From Setaria digitata (taxonomy: Eukaryota > Nematoda > Chromadorea > Rhabditida > Setariidae), in the NCBI GenBank assembly GCA_003640385.1, contig RCAB01000013.1, positions 124,001-188,000 of the forward strand: 64,000 bases of DNA. Reading direction: 5' to 3'. Positions 53,778-64,000 of the stretch are shown in pieces. The notes below the pieces were generated by a model that was given only the letters and a program-made list of their open reading frames with translations, did no database searches and was not told the DNA's origin. Each line of letters begins with the position of its first letter. Position 1 is the first letter of the stretch. The translations under genes and the position numbers were made by a program.

Positions 53778-54030
53778 GGATGGTTTTAAAATTTTTTTGG
53801 AACTTTAGTTAATATTACACTGAGCTTTTAACATAGCGACTTGGTTTGAAGTCTAAAACCGGAAACTTAACAGTGAGCCATGTGTAGGATCAGACCGACA
53901 AGAATTTTTCGTCAGGCGTTCACAGTCATTTAAATAAAAACGACATAATTTATTCGGAAGGACATATTAACAATAAGACTGAATGGTCTTAAAATTTGGA
54001 ATTATAGTCAATATTACACTGAGCTCTTAA
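53778..54030. repeat. Two direct copies of a ~50-bp segment
   Basis: Copies at about 53778-53831 and 53983-54030 share TGGTnTTAAAATTT, then AATATTACACTGAGCT followed by TTAA, with scattered differences. They are separated by about 150 bp and may be remnants of an interspersed repeat. Confidence 0.7.
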
Positions 54031-54535
54031 TAAACAAGAAACTAGAAAAAACATGGGTAAAGCGAGGCAGTGTGTTAAGTATTATATAACAGGTGAAATG
54101 ATAAGGCAGCTTAGAATTTGGTAACCGAACATAAATTTGTATGATGCGAAGTTTTTTTTTAGCTATTTTTTAATTTAGCTAGTTTTTTAGCACAATTCTG
54201 CTTATTACATTTGACACTAGCCAGATTAGAGCTTTGATCCGATAGTTGATACAACCGGAAATGAATTCAGTCCCTTGAAGTTTTTTCTTTAGTCCCAACA
54301 AATGGAAAATGGAACTGGAAGTTATAAATAATAACATAATTGGATCCAAAATAGTGCGGAGATTGTTTAATCAATTTCCTGTAGCACTATGTATGGGTGG
54401 GGAATGAAGGGACACAAAAATTCAGCATACGTGATACAGGAGGACTCGCCTTTAGTGGACAAAAAAAAGGTCTCCAGATTTAAAAAGTGTTAATGGGAGT
54501 GATTTTCCGCAGTGATCAAGTCACTCTAAGAAAGA

Positions 54536-54541
54536 TTTATT
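54536..54541 (-). terminator. Candidate poly(A) signal of the BRICHOS gene
   Basis: Minus-strand AATAAA about 210 bases past the TAG at 54751-54753. Confidence 0.4.
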
Positions 54542-54750
54542 TCAACCACTACTCCGATGAAAATTAAAATTCTATGTAAATTTTAGCCGCTTTTCAGTTC
54601 AATTTGACCTGTTTACATTCATGCTACTTAATTGCTTGGAAAAGAAAAGGAGTACTTGCGAAAAGTGTAAACGCTTAAGTAAATATACTCAATTATAGGA
54701 AAGATATCGGGGATTCAACATTTTATGACTGGTCTAATCCAAATGTAATT

Positions 54751-57700
54751 CTACCCAGTGGGATCCCAATGAACCCAATTCCCTGATGAATCTCGTTGCG
54801 TATTGGATGATATTCTTGGATAGGACCAATGGCCACCCTGACTGTCAGGAGTTAATTGATAGCTTGCCCACTCGCCGACATAAAGTCGAAAGCAATCTAA
54901 ACGTCTGATACCGATCGTCATGTCATCTTCATACTTGTGTAATCTTTGAATAGCGTACTCTGGTACGCAGAAGTCGTAACAGTTTGAGCATCTCGAATCT
55001 GAAATATGGGAAATGTTTGAAATGACCGATTACGGTACAGCAATCAAAAACAAAGTATCACCAAGACTTTAAATATCAGCAAAAGATTAAGGGATTTTTT
55101 TCCTAATGATGAGAAGCAGAACTTCTAAATTAACCTTTTGTGTAAACCGTGTGTTTCAGCAAGTACCACTTAGCATCACCACAGTCACCAATTTTATTTG
55201 TAAATTTACGTTCTACATTTTTTGTATCAATGGCCTCTGCCTGATACTGCCAGTATTCTTGCCACCCATATTCCGAGTAAATCTTAATACGTAGCCAGAT
55301 TCTTATAATGAATTGAAATGAAGAAAAAGTTTGAATTATGTATGTTACAAGCAATTAACACGGTCAGATGGTAAATTTTACAGCAGTCGCCATCTTTTAT
55401 TTTCAAATTATTTCATTTGAAATTGCGATTTTTACTATTTTAAGAGAAATAGTATAAAATTTGTTGATGAATAATCCATATACTAACCTCTGAACTTACA
55501 GATGAAAGTGCGTCACGAAGGGCTGACATACTTGGAATGGTAGACTGGTCGAGAGGCATCAGGAAACAGGTAGTATGTCTACCGGAACTGTCAACCAGCG
55601 CATGATCAGCTATAGCTATATAGCCCTACAAATTAGTATGAGCTACTACTTATCATGAGAAGCTAAGAGCATACGAATTTTTAGAAGTGATCCGGCCAAT
55701 TGTCTTCTTGAAGGAGGAATAAAGAACTTTTGTTTTGTTTTGCAATAATTCTCGAAATAGGGAGATGAGGACATACCGTTTCGAAATCGATAGCACAGAA
55801 CGAGTTACTTTTGAACGGTGGGTTTCCAATTAGCTCGAAGTGAACCTGTGATGAACTGTAGAAGCGAATATGAAGTACGCTAGGAATCCGACTATGGACA
55901 CCACTCGGGGCAAGACGATTACAGTTTTCACATAATGGCGGATATAAGGATAACGTTCGTACCTGAATTTGTTGATTACTTTGTTTGCAGTGGGGATATA
56001 ACAAAATTTAGAAACGAACAGAAACAGTGAGTTTAGAAGTTGATTTATAAGTATCTGATGAAATTTCATGCATTCTATAAAAAAAACAAACAATCTAAGA
56101 AGAAAAACAATAAGCAAGGCGATCTGATTTGTTTAAGAAGTGCAACTGGAAAGTTTCACTGATTGAAGTATCGGTTGAAAAAAACGTGTGCTTGAAACAT
56201 AACTTACTGAATAAGAGCCAAATAAAGCGTTGAAAAGAATCCCAAGTAAAATGAAAAACACAGTAACAAGAAGTAAAAATAATAGTAACAGACAAATCAA
56301 GCGAGGTGTCCATGTTGTATTCCTGAAGAAAGTATCGGAAATATCAACTGGGTCACTTTTTCTCTTATTCAGAAGAAACTGTACTGATCTCAATCTATCA
56401 TCAAAACTGCAAATTGTACTCCTATGATACCTAACACTTGGGAGAACTGCTGCAATCTGCTTGAGTCATCCAGAATTCATCTGGAATCGCATTTCAAGCG
56501 CATATCGGCGTGCGATATGATTTCTTTGTGAATTCTGCGAATAGGCACAGAAAGTGAGTGCAGAAATAGATTTGCGATTAGCTTAGTGAGTTGCAGTCAA
56601 ATCACTGTAAAACTTGTTCAGTAGCCAGATATACTTGCTTCGTCCCATAATTTGACTAAAAAATTACAGTAACTCAGACCTGGCTCTAAAAAGAATCTTT
56701 CTTATGAATTGCACCACTCGCTCCCATGCAGTGAGCATTTGTTCGGATTGTGAATGTGACCTTGTGAAACCGGCAATTAATGAGGCATCCGATCGGGGCT
56801 GCAATTTGGACTTATCTTAGAAGGTTTCGTACCGTAATATATTTCCATGAAGCAAAAGCCTCAACATACCGCATAAGCATCGGCCGAATCATCTTGTTGT
56901 CCCATCTGCATACGCTTATAGCTATCCTTGCGGGAAAGTTTGCTGAAAGAGACTGCACTTCTAAAATCTGGTTAATTCGACTAAAAAACATTCGTCTTAT
57001 TGAGGATCCCAAAAATTAGCTGGTGTTATCATGTGATCCCTTATACTCTAAAAAGCTCTTTATTACTCCGAAAAGATCAACTTTACTTAACAAATAGTGG
57101 GGTCTGACAAATGGATACGGAGAAATCTTACTGGGCATTTTAGTGAGTGGAGATGATGTTCAAATGGCAAAATCGAGAGGATTTGTGTTTCAGTATCAGT
57201 ATTTGAGGTATTCAGGTCATTCCCCCTTTTCTCGAACTTATTTATTTAAAAACGTTATCTAACTTTAAGCAGACGATATGTTTAATAATTAAATTCCTTA
57301 GCAGATCTGAAGTGACTGAAATGAATTAAGAATACTTTTCTGCAGAGAACATGCTTACCGACATTCTTCCACAAGCACTATAAAAGGTTTCTGTCCTCCG
57401 TGTTCTCTTTAAATATTCTTTGCTTTGGTTTCTTTTCATAGTTGGTTAATAAAATTGACCTTTCTGACGATAAGGTGTCAACGTGTCGGCTGATTTCCGC
57501 CTTTCCAGTAGATGGCGAAGGTAATGTATAAATAGTTTTTCGACGATGACCAGTTGAGGCATTAATTCCATTAACAGTTGGCCTTAATTTACGCCTAATT
57601 AATTACACTTTGTTCTGATTATAAAATTACATGTTTGAAAGTAGCACTGATAGGTATGGAAATGTGTATTTAACCTGGCAGAGCCAAGGAAACCAACTTC

Positions 57701-60407
57701 CTTGTAACAATGTTTTACAGGTGAAGGGATTCTTGAACGTCCATGCTCGCGTTCCTGAATCAACGTTGTTCGCTGATGTTCGGTACTTTTATCGCTGTGT
57801 ATACGATGTTGATTCAGGCTTCGCTCGGTCTGCTGTATCGTAGATCCAGCACTATGAATGAGGCCTGTTCCGTGTGTTTGAACTATTCGTGCACCTCCTT
57901 CTTTAATAGACAATATTCAGGTATATGACTACCGTAGACAAACTTTGAAATTTCAAGAATAAACGGATAATGTTCATCGCATTATAGGAATATGGAAATT
58001 TTAAATTTTAGAATAGTAAGCGAATAGCATTGTAATATTCGTGTTTCTGTAGCATAACTATGACTTACAATCTTAAGAAAGTGAAGTTAACTTACTGGAT
58101 GTGTGGACTTCGTGGACATCATATCCATAGGAATCAATGTTTGCCACAGAGCGATCCAAATTACTTGATGATTTGAGGTATGGTATTGGAACACTTGCTG
58201 ATCCCAGATGACTAGCAGAGGATATTCCTAAATTCTCATATATGAAGCTTAGTCTAGTCTTTTTCCTATTCATTTCCTCTAACAGTACCCAGTTTCTTTT
58301 TTATATGACATATTGACTTTCATATATCTGAAAATTTTATTTAGAATCATCCAAAGCTTATTTGAACCATAAACACAAGAAAAATCTTGTTGCTGATGAG
58401 CACAGTAAGGAAGTATTAATTTTTGGAATCCATCAAGATTTCTTGTCCCTGATCATTTCATTATTTTGTTATCTTTTAGACTGAATTAAAATTCACTGAT
58501 AAGTGAATAATCGGCATAACAAAATGTCTTTCACATCCAGTTATTTTTTGTTCTGCCGAAAATCTTGAAAAAAAAAAGTTGGTTCTAAAAGTATTTGGTA
58601 ATGTTGTCAGCCTTACAACAAAAAGATAATTCTTCAGTGGCTATAACAGAGTTAATATTACTGGTATGCATATGAGTTACAAATAAAAACATACAATTTT
58701 GTCTCTGTAGCCTTCGAAACTTGATTTATTCTAAATGCAAGCTAATAAGGATGGATACATACTTGAATATGCATATTAAATTAAATTTGATTTTTCGTAA
58801 GCCACTACTATGAATAATTTTGACTTCCGCCATGTAATGTTTCGGGTGTTGTTTTTTTTTATGAAAAGTACGGAAGGATTTCAATGAAATGAAACTTCGA
58901 ATTCATAGGAATTAGGAACAAGACTGGTTTCACGCCATTCTTAAATAGTCACAGAGTGAAAAATTTTCCTTATTCTCGATATGTGAATACTGCCTAGCCT
59001 CATCCTTTCGAAGAAAATCATACTCACTTTCATTTTTGTGTCCATATCTCATCTTATAATAAACGAAAGGACTGGAAATCCAGAAGAGGACTGAATTCCA
59101 CGAGTATCAATCTACAGTGAGGATATCTGATCCATAAACAATAAGATGAGAGAAGTAGATTATGGATAATGAAATGAAAAAAAAAAGGAAAAAAACTTCA
59201 TCTTGTATTAAGTAGTAGAGGAATCATAGCTGGTAAACAGTTTGCTTTAAAATTCAAAAATGTTTCATGAAAGAGAACAGTGAAATAAGCAAACTAAAAA
59301 TATTTTCTCCTAATTATCTCTTTGAAATAATCTAATGTCTATTAAACTGATTGGATAGAACTGACTTTGATCGCTGCTTGTTTAAATTTTTTTTGCTTTT
59401 TGATTTTCGTGAAGGTGTAAACGCCCACATTTATTCTCTATTTTGAAATTTTAAAGAATTCATGAAATGAATATAAAAAACTTCACTAAATATGGCAGTA
59501 AGAATAAAAAGGAAAAATCTGCCAATTCAATCTCACAACGCAGTTTCTTGTCGTTAATGAAATGTTAAAATATGCTAACTTTTAATCAATAAAATTTCTG
59601 CATAAAAGCAGACTCTCTCAAGCTTAGAGCAAACTATTCACAGTATTCAAAGAGATGACCTGTTTCTTAGTATAGCAATCAATCTGTTATTTCGAGTTCA
59701 TTAAATATCAATGCTAAAATACTGATTAGTTTATGAAATGAAACAAATAGAAAATTCCTGCAAAAGTTTTTATTGCTTTTGAAGAAATGGAAAAAATTAT
59801 TGGCTTATTTGTTTGCACAGCTTAAATACATTTAATGCAATGTATCTTCGCAATAATTGCAGAAAATGTTGACAGTACCTGATGTTTGCATAAAAGACGT
59901 ATCCCTGCTGCAATCTCTTTCACCAGTTGCGTAATACCTAAACAATCATAAGAAGTATGGTTTTAAAAACAAATTAATAAAATCGAAGAAAGGAAAGGAT
60001 TACAACTTAAGGAAGTCATTCTAAGCAAGTCAGCAGCCAATAGCTGAACAAGGATTTTATCGCTATTGCCTCATCAATAGAGAACTGATATCATATATTT
60101 TCCACTTCATTTTCAAAATTCTGGAAGTGGATGAAAGTTTCACACACTGAACGCAAAAAAAAAGTGGTTAGAGCGACCTTCGTTCTGCTTCATTGTTAAG
60201 TGATGAAGTTGCTTGCAAAGAGCTTTGCGACGTGCGGTAAAAATCATGGGAAGGTAATTCCTCGTTGTATCGGCGTTCAATTGTTTCGGTTAGAATTTCT
60301 TGCACGGGACCACGTGTCCCATCGACGCCACATAATCGACGTGATTCGCTCACATAATGCTCGATAATCTCCTCCTCTTCAATTTTCTCCTGAGATCCAT
60401 AATCCAT
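54751..60407 (-). CDS. Type II membrane protein with a BRICHOS domain
   Basis: BRICHOS domains act as intramolecular chaperones in the lumen of the secretory pathway. The start at 60407 (MDYGSQEKIEEEE) opens a long cytoplasmic part. Exon 60407-60178 joins the small exon near 59938-59880 through a split Arg codon, then one at about 58275-58090 (FIYENLGISSASHLGS). Gln/His/Ser-rich exons follow at 57880-57715 and probably 57590-57400. The exon from about 56412 carries a single membrane anchor, LICLLLLFLLLVTVFFILLG (56300-56240), with no cleavable signal peptide. The luminal part has the BRICHOS pattern: FCAIDFET (about 55785), IAIADHALVD, TTCFLMPLDQ (55570) and MSALRDAL. A second Cys-rich segment, IGDCGDAKWYLL and CSNCYDFC, precedes the end HWDPTG (54751). 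The Asp and two Cys expected of BRICHOS are present. The client peptide cannot be named. The 57.4-57.6 kb exon lacks a clear donor. Confidence 0.78.
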
Positions 60408-61587
60408 CTGAAGAAAAAAGTAAACTGAGTAAAAGACTGGAAGAATGTGATCTTACGACAATGTCTGAAGTGAAGTGGTTTAGTAATGAGGTGTCACCAT
60501 ACTAATCGAAGTGCAGCAAGTAAAAGCTATTATAAAAAAGATAATCATGGCCTCTTCAGTTTTACCATTGAAAAAAAGTAATCAGAATTAAACAATTAAC
60601 AAGATGGGAGGAAAAACTAGGATTAATTTAAATTCAACAATAGCAACAAGTACGGGTAATATCAAACCTGATTTACGGCCCTGTAAGACTAACAGAAGAG
60701 AGAAATTTGCAATGGAACAGTAAGATGTGAAACGATTGGTTAAAGGGAAAGGAAGCCTTCCGCAGAATTTTTAGTTTGGGCCTCGATTAATGAAATGTAA
60801 TTTTCAGACAAATACCGAAAACGAGGATTAAATCTGATGTGAATCACTGAACTGTCAATGAGTTTATTGTAAGTGGCAGGATTTCCCATTGAAAAGTATT
60901 GTACTTATACTAAGGTAATGATGATTCTGATAAGAACGACAAATTCGAAGCAAATGAGGACTGGCTGGATTTTGAAGATTCATTCATATTAGTTTAGCAG
61001 AGCATATATTCCGATGCCAATGATTAGTTTTGTTGATCTCTAATTCAATTAATTTTATTAAAATCAATTTTTCCGAAGTATGCAGCATAGAATCATGACT
61101 ATGAAAGCGTACAAAACCATGGGTTAAATCGTATTAGAGTTAGTTTTACTCTAATAAAAAAATATATTAAATCTATTAAAAATGTCAAATTTGGAACTGG
61201 TGTCTTTAAGTGAATACTTCTGTTACTTAATTCTCAACCTTGCAGGTTCAATCTGAGTTTTACTTATTATCTCTTTGTTTATTATTTAATTTGACTTATA
61301 TCAACTGACAATGTTTAATGCAGCATAAGTCAGAAAAAAAAAACGAAAAAAAGTAAGTAGTATGGAAGAGCATAAAACGCAAAGCGTTAAGTTTTGGAAT
61401 AAACAGAGAGAGAGAGAGAAAAGTTTTCGAGTTCTTGACAGTGAGATTAAACATCGTTAACTGTTTAACTTTAACACTTTTTAAATCAAAGTGGCGAGAA
61501 ACTTATATTTAAAACGGAAACTTGAATGAACAGCTTAGGACTGAATGCGCAATGGAGCTGTGCGACAAACTTGTAGAGTTTGGAAGT
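60408..61587. other. Gene-free interval upstream of the BRICHOS gene
   Basis: 1.18 kb of AT-rich DNA that should include the BRICHOS promoter. A (GA)n run is at 61404-61419. No exon or RNA gene is recognised. Confidence 0.6.
61404..61419. repeat. (AG)n microsatellite
   Basis: A short uninterrupted AG/GA dinucleotide run in intergenic DNA. Confidence 0.9.
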
Positions 61588-61909
61588 TCAATTGGAGAAG
61601 GTTGGAGCCCGGATGAAGATTGAATCCTCAGCTTTCCGTTGGGGCCACGAGAGATTCCCTCCCATCAGGCAAGCTATGCGTCGTCCAACACTGATCCTTA
61701 GTTGCCATGTGAAATGATAATTTTGTGCAATCAATTCAAAATTTCCCATTGCAACGGTGATGAATTGTTGAGGAAATGACTGTACACAACCACTGCACTG
61801 CATTGAGTGTGTGTTTCTGTGATGCGACAGTTTATGCTGGCAAGGGTGACATTTGGGAGGGAAGCACTGCAAGTGATAATCTGTCCACTCGGTTCTAGTG
61901 CAAAATTTG
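61588..61909 (-). CDS. Candidate terminal exon of a Cys-rich protein
   Basis: On the minus strand a clean acceptor TTTTCTTGCAG ends at 61910 and the frame then runs open for about 106 codons to a TGA at 61588. The encoded text has eight Cys residues, six of them near its start (FCTRTEW, LQCFPPKCHPCQHK, MQCSGCVQSF), and later RRIACLMGGNLSWPQ. The stretch is less AT-rich than its surroundings, as coding DNA here is. I do not recognise the family; secreted Cys-rich protein is a guess. An upstream minus-strand piece with a GTATGA donor near 61975 is out of phase with it, so the gene is incomplete. It lies 1.2 kb upstream of the BRICHOS start on the same strand. Confidence 0.4.
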
Positions 61910-63566
61910 CTGCAAGAAAATTGAACTTTATTAATCAAAAGAGGTAAGTAGATTCATATTCCATAGAGATTCATACTTGTGGTAGGGAGTCTGGACAGGA
62001 TGAATATCTTAGGATAGCGACAGCTGGACAGTCAGAAAAAATTACTTATAATTTTGTTGTTAATTGTAAAAAATACGACTACCCACCAAGGTATGGACTC
62101 TTAATGAGTGAATGAACATTGTATCATAACAGAATTAATTAACAAACGACCTGTATTGGTTCTTGGCGATGAAGGCAATGAATCAATATTTCATAGTCGA
62201 CCTCAACAAATCAAAGCTTTGGAAATTGGCCACCGTTTTGGTAATATAAGTGCCCATTTAAGTAGATACATAAATTGTGCTCAGAATTGTCAAGAATAAT
62301 ATATCTGAAAGAGTTATAGAAGGGCATATCGCCATGGTGATCTAAAAGGGCATTTAGGACATTTTTCTTGTGAATAATTGCTAGGAAAGTGATATCAAAA
62401 TCGAATTCCAAGAGATGAGAGTCATTCGAAGAAGCATAGATTTCGAAAGTTCGAAAAGTTTTGACTTACTGAGACAAGAAGAAATGTCAGTTGCTGTTTG
62501 CTTACAAACAATTACAACATTGATTGGTAGAAAATTGGTATTATGCAGGAATTATTTGTTGTTCATAGTTCTGTTGATAATCATATTTAGCAAAGATTGA
62601 CCGATGAATAAAAAGTGGTGGATGAACACGATGAACATTGAACATGAGAAAGAAACCATCACGAATGAATTTTTTGAAATCTTGACAAGACCGTTAGTAT
62701 GTGTAAGTTGTTAAAAAAAATAGCACTTTGATCATAGATGAGAATTTCAACAGAAGAAAGTTTTGCCTGTAGAAGACTGAAAGAAAGGTAAGGCATAATG
62801 AAGAGTTGTTGTAGATTTGTGTTGAAACAAATGAGAATTATGCAGGATTTTCATCTGAGCACTATAGCCTTATTCAGGAAGATAAAAAGTTTACGTGACA
62901 GATAATTGAGAGGTGCAGTAGTGAAAGAAATTTCTCCGTTCCACAAAACAGCCGTGCAATCAAATCGAACAGTTTGAGAAAGTATTCGAAGTTCTATCAA
63001 TTTGAAGATACTGAAGGTCAAAATCTTTTGAATATTTTTTGAAAAGTGAAACTGGGACATAGAGCAGGCGTTTAATCCACATAAACAAGATTTTTATTGA
63101 ACAAATTAGTTTTAAGAAATTCATGAATTTTTTTGTAACAATAATTTGCTCTAGCTTATACTACTGAAAATAAAGAGATGAGAAAGGAAAAAGACGGAAG
63201 TGGCTTACTTTTGTTCAGAACTCTAGAGAGAGAAGACAAAATTCACAGAAGGTCTGCTTGATGAATGGATTAAAATAAAAAGTTGTGCATTACTAATGCA
63301 AAGGAGTCGAAAATATTTCGAATTATTGGTCATAAGTTTGCTCTGCTAGGTATGAGAAAAAATCATTGGACAAATTAAATTAAAGTTAAAGGTGATATTT
63401 TTTTAGTCTCTTAATTTCCAGTCGAGCAAAGGAATATAATAACTAATAAATTATCCTAAGCGCACAACATTTTTATTAGATTTCGTAAATCCTTCAAAAG
63501 CTGAAGGACCATGTCACTGAAGAATGGTTGGTTGAAAAGTTTTTTTTTTTTTTTTTTTTGGTAGAA
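61910..63566. other. Gene-poor region
   Basis: 1.66 kb with several short open frames (62108-62299 on plus, 62211-62411 and 62851-63060 on minus) that overlap each other and show no motif. A possible small exon on the minus strand near 61976-62025 may belong to the Cys-rich candidate. Confidence 0.55.
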
Positions 63567-63956
63567 ATGAGTGCGCAACAAGTAAAGAACGTGAGTAAAT
63601 TAGCTAAATTGATAGAAAGTAACCAATCATCACGAAATAGTCCACTCATTTACAGCTCTAGTGGTAATAAAAATTATGTTTATATTGCGATGGATAAACC
63701 GCAAGTAAATATTTCTGGAGGAATCTGAGCTCAGTCTTTGGAGAAGTAAATTGATTAGTGGCCTGATTTATGTACTGAATTCGTGAAACAAAGCATATGT
63801 CCTACAGAGATGAAAACAACGAACAGGGACGGCATCACTGGTTTGAACTGAATTTCAGAATTTCATTGAACTGGAATCAGAATTTGACATTTTTCTTCAG
63901 AACGAGGACAGCAGGCTAAAAGATTAAAGCTAGGATCAACTTTGCGACTGAAAGGT
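63567..63956 (+). CDS. Candidate 5' end of a gene leaving the window (partial)
   Basis: A 20-base poly-T tract and GGTAG, usable as a trans-splice or intron acceptor, directly precede an ATG at 63567. The frame reads MSAQQVKNVSKLAKLI and continues to a GTAAAT donor-like site near 63702. A second possible exon runs from an acceptor TTCTTCAG near 63901 to a GTAAGC donor near 63956 and encodes a basic segment, RGQQAKRLKLGSTLRLKG. The phases of these two pieces do not match, so a small exon is missing or the call is wrong. The family is not recognised. Confidence 0.35.
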
Positions 63957-64000
63957 AAGCTATATTAATTTCCGAGTTTATTACGATACTCACCGATTTC

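Larger units (their letters stand above)
53408..54750. other. Convergent intergenic region with a duplicated segment
   Basis: 1.34 kb between the SLC9C stop (+) and the BRICHOS stop (-). It contains two diverged direct copies of about 45-55 bp and a minus-strand AATAAA at 54536-54541. No open frame with protein character was found. Confidence 0.65.

Noticed and set aside
57631..57843. 70-codon plus-strand frame
   Set aside because: It overlaps a minus-strand exon of the BRICHOS gene that has proper acceptor and donor sites.
62108..62411. Overlapping small frames on both strands near 62.1-62.4 kb
   Set aside because: Neither has motifs, splice context or a coding-like base composition.

Overview
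The window is about 64 kb of AT-rich, intron-dense animal DNA. Small introns with pyrimidine/TTTCAG-type acceptors, gene content, and short spacing between genes point to a nematode. I favour a parasitic clade III (spirurid/filarial-like) species over Caenorhabditis, but that is inference from protein feel only. No bacterial, viral or CRISPR features are visible. Eleven protein genes can be supported by conserved motifs or consistent exon structure, plus two weak partial candidates. Exon edges given as numbers were worked out by hand from reading frame and GT/AG sites; other gene bounds are start-to-stop spans with introns inside.

Left part (0.6-15 kb): uracil-DNA glycosylase (+, 632-2162); a glycine-rich TSAYF/PTKTAIG repeat protein resembling nematode sperm-specific class Q proteins (-, 3011-4785); a divergent KH-domain RNA-binding protein (-, 5575-8836); and VPS53 of the GARP/EARP tethering complexes (-, 9347-14848). 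VPS53 is head-to-head with the next gene across an 812-bp region that holds a cluster of GTTGCA/TGCAAC motifs.

Middle (15-34 kb): a BMP-type receptor-regulated SMAD (+, 15661-18621), an SLC35A-type nucleotide-sugar transporter (+, 20338-22614), the small sulfur-carrier subunit of molybdopterin synthase (MOCS2A/MoaD, -, 23775-24535, perhaps starting further upstream) and the histone H3.3 chaperone HIRA (-, 25385-31572). The MOCS2A gene is easily mistaken for 3' exons of HIRA.

Right part (34-64 kb): a large TUT4/TUT7-type terminal uridylyltransferase (-, 33908-44183) containing a 27-base assembly gap in an AT microsatellite intron; divergently, 325 bp away, a sperm-type Na+/H+ exchanger of the SLC9C group with exchanger, voltage-sensor-like and cyclic-nucleotide-binding-like parts (+, 44509-53407); and a single-pass BRICHOS-domain membrane protein (-, 54751-60407). 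The last 3.5 kb is mostly gene-poor, with a Cys-rich candidate exon (-, 61588-61909) and a candidate 5' end of a gene that runs off the window (+, from 63567).

The genes do not form one pathway. Several have germline or sperm associations in other animals (class Q-like repeat protein, SLC9C exchanger, terminal uridylyltransferase, HIRA), so germline co-expression is worth testing, but this is inference. The most distinctive items are the SLC9C exchanger in an animal group with amoeboid, non-flagellated sperm, the decapeptide-repeat protein with phase-1 symmetric exons, and the divergent multi-KH protein.
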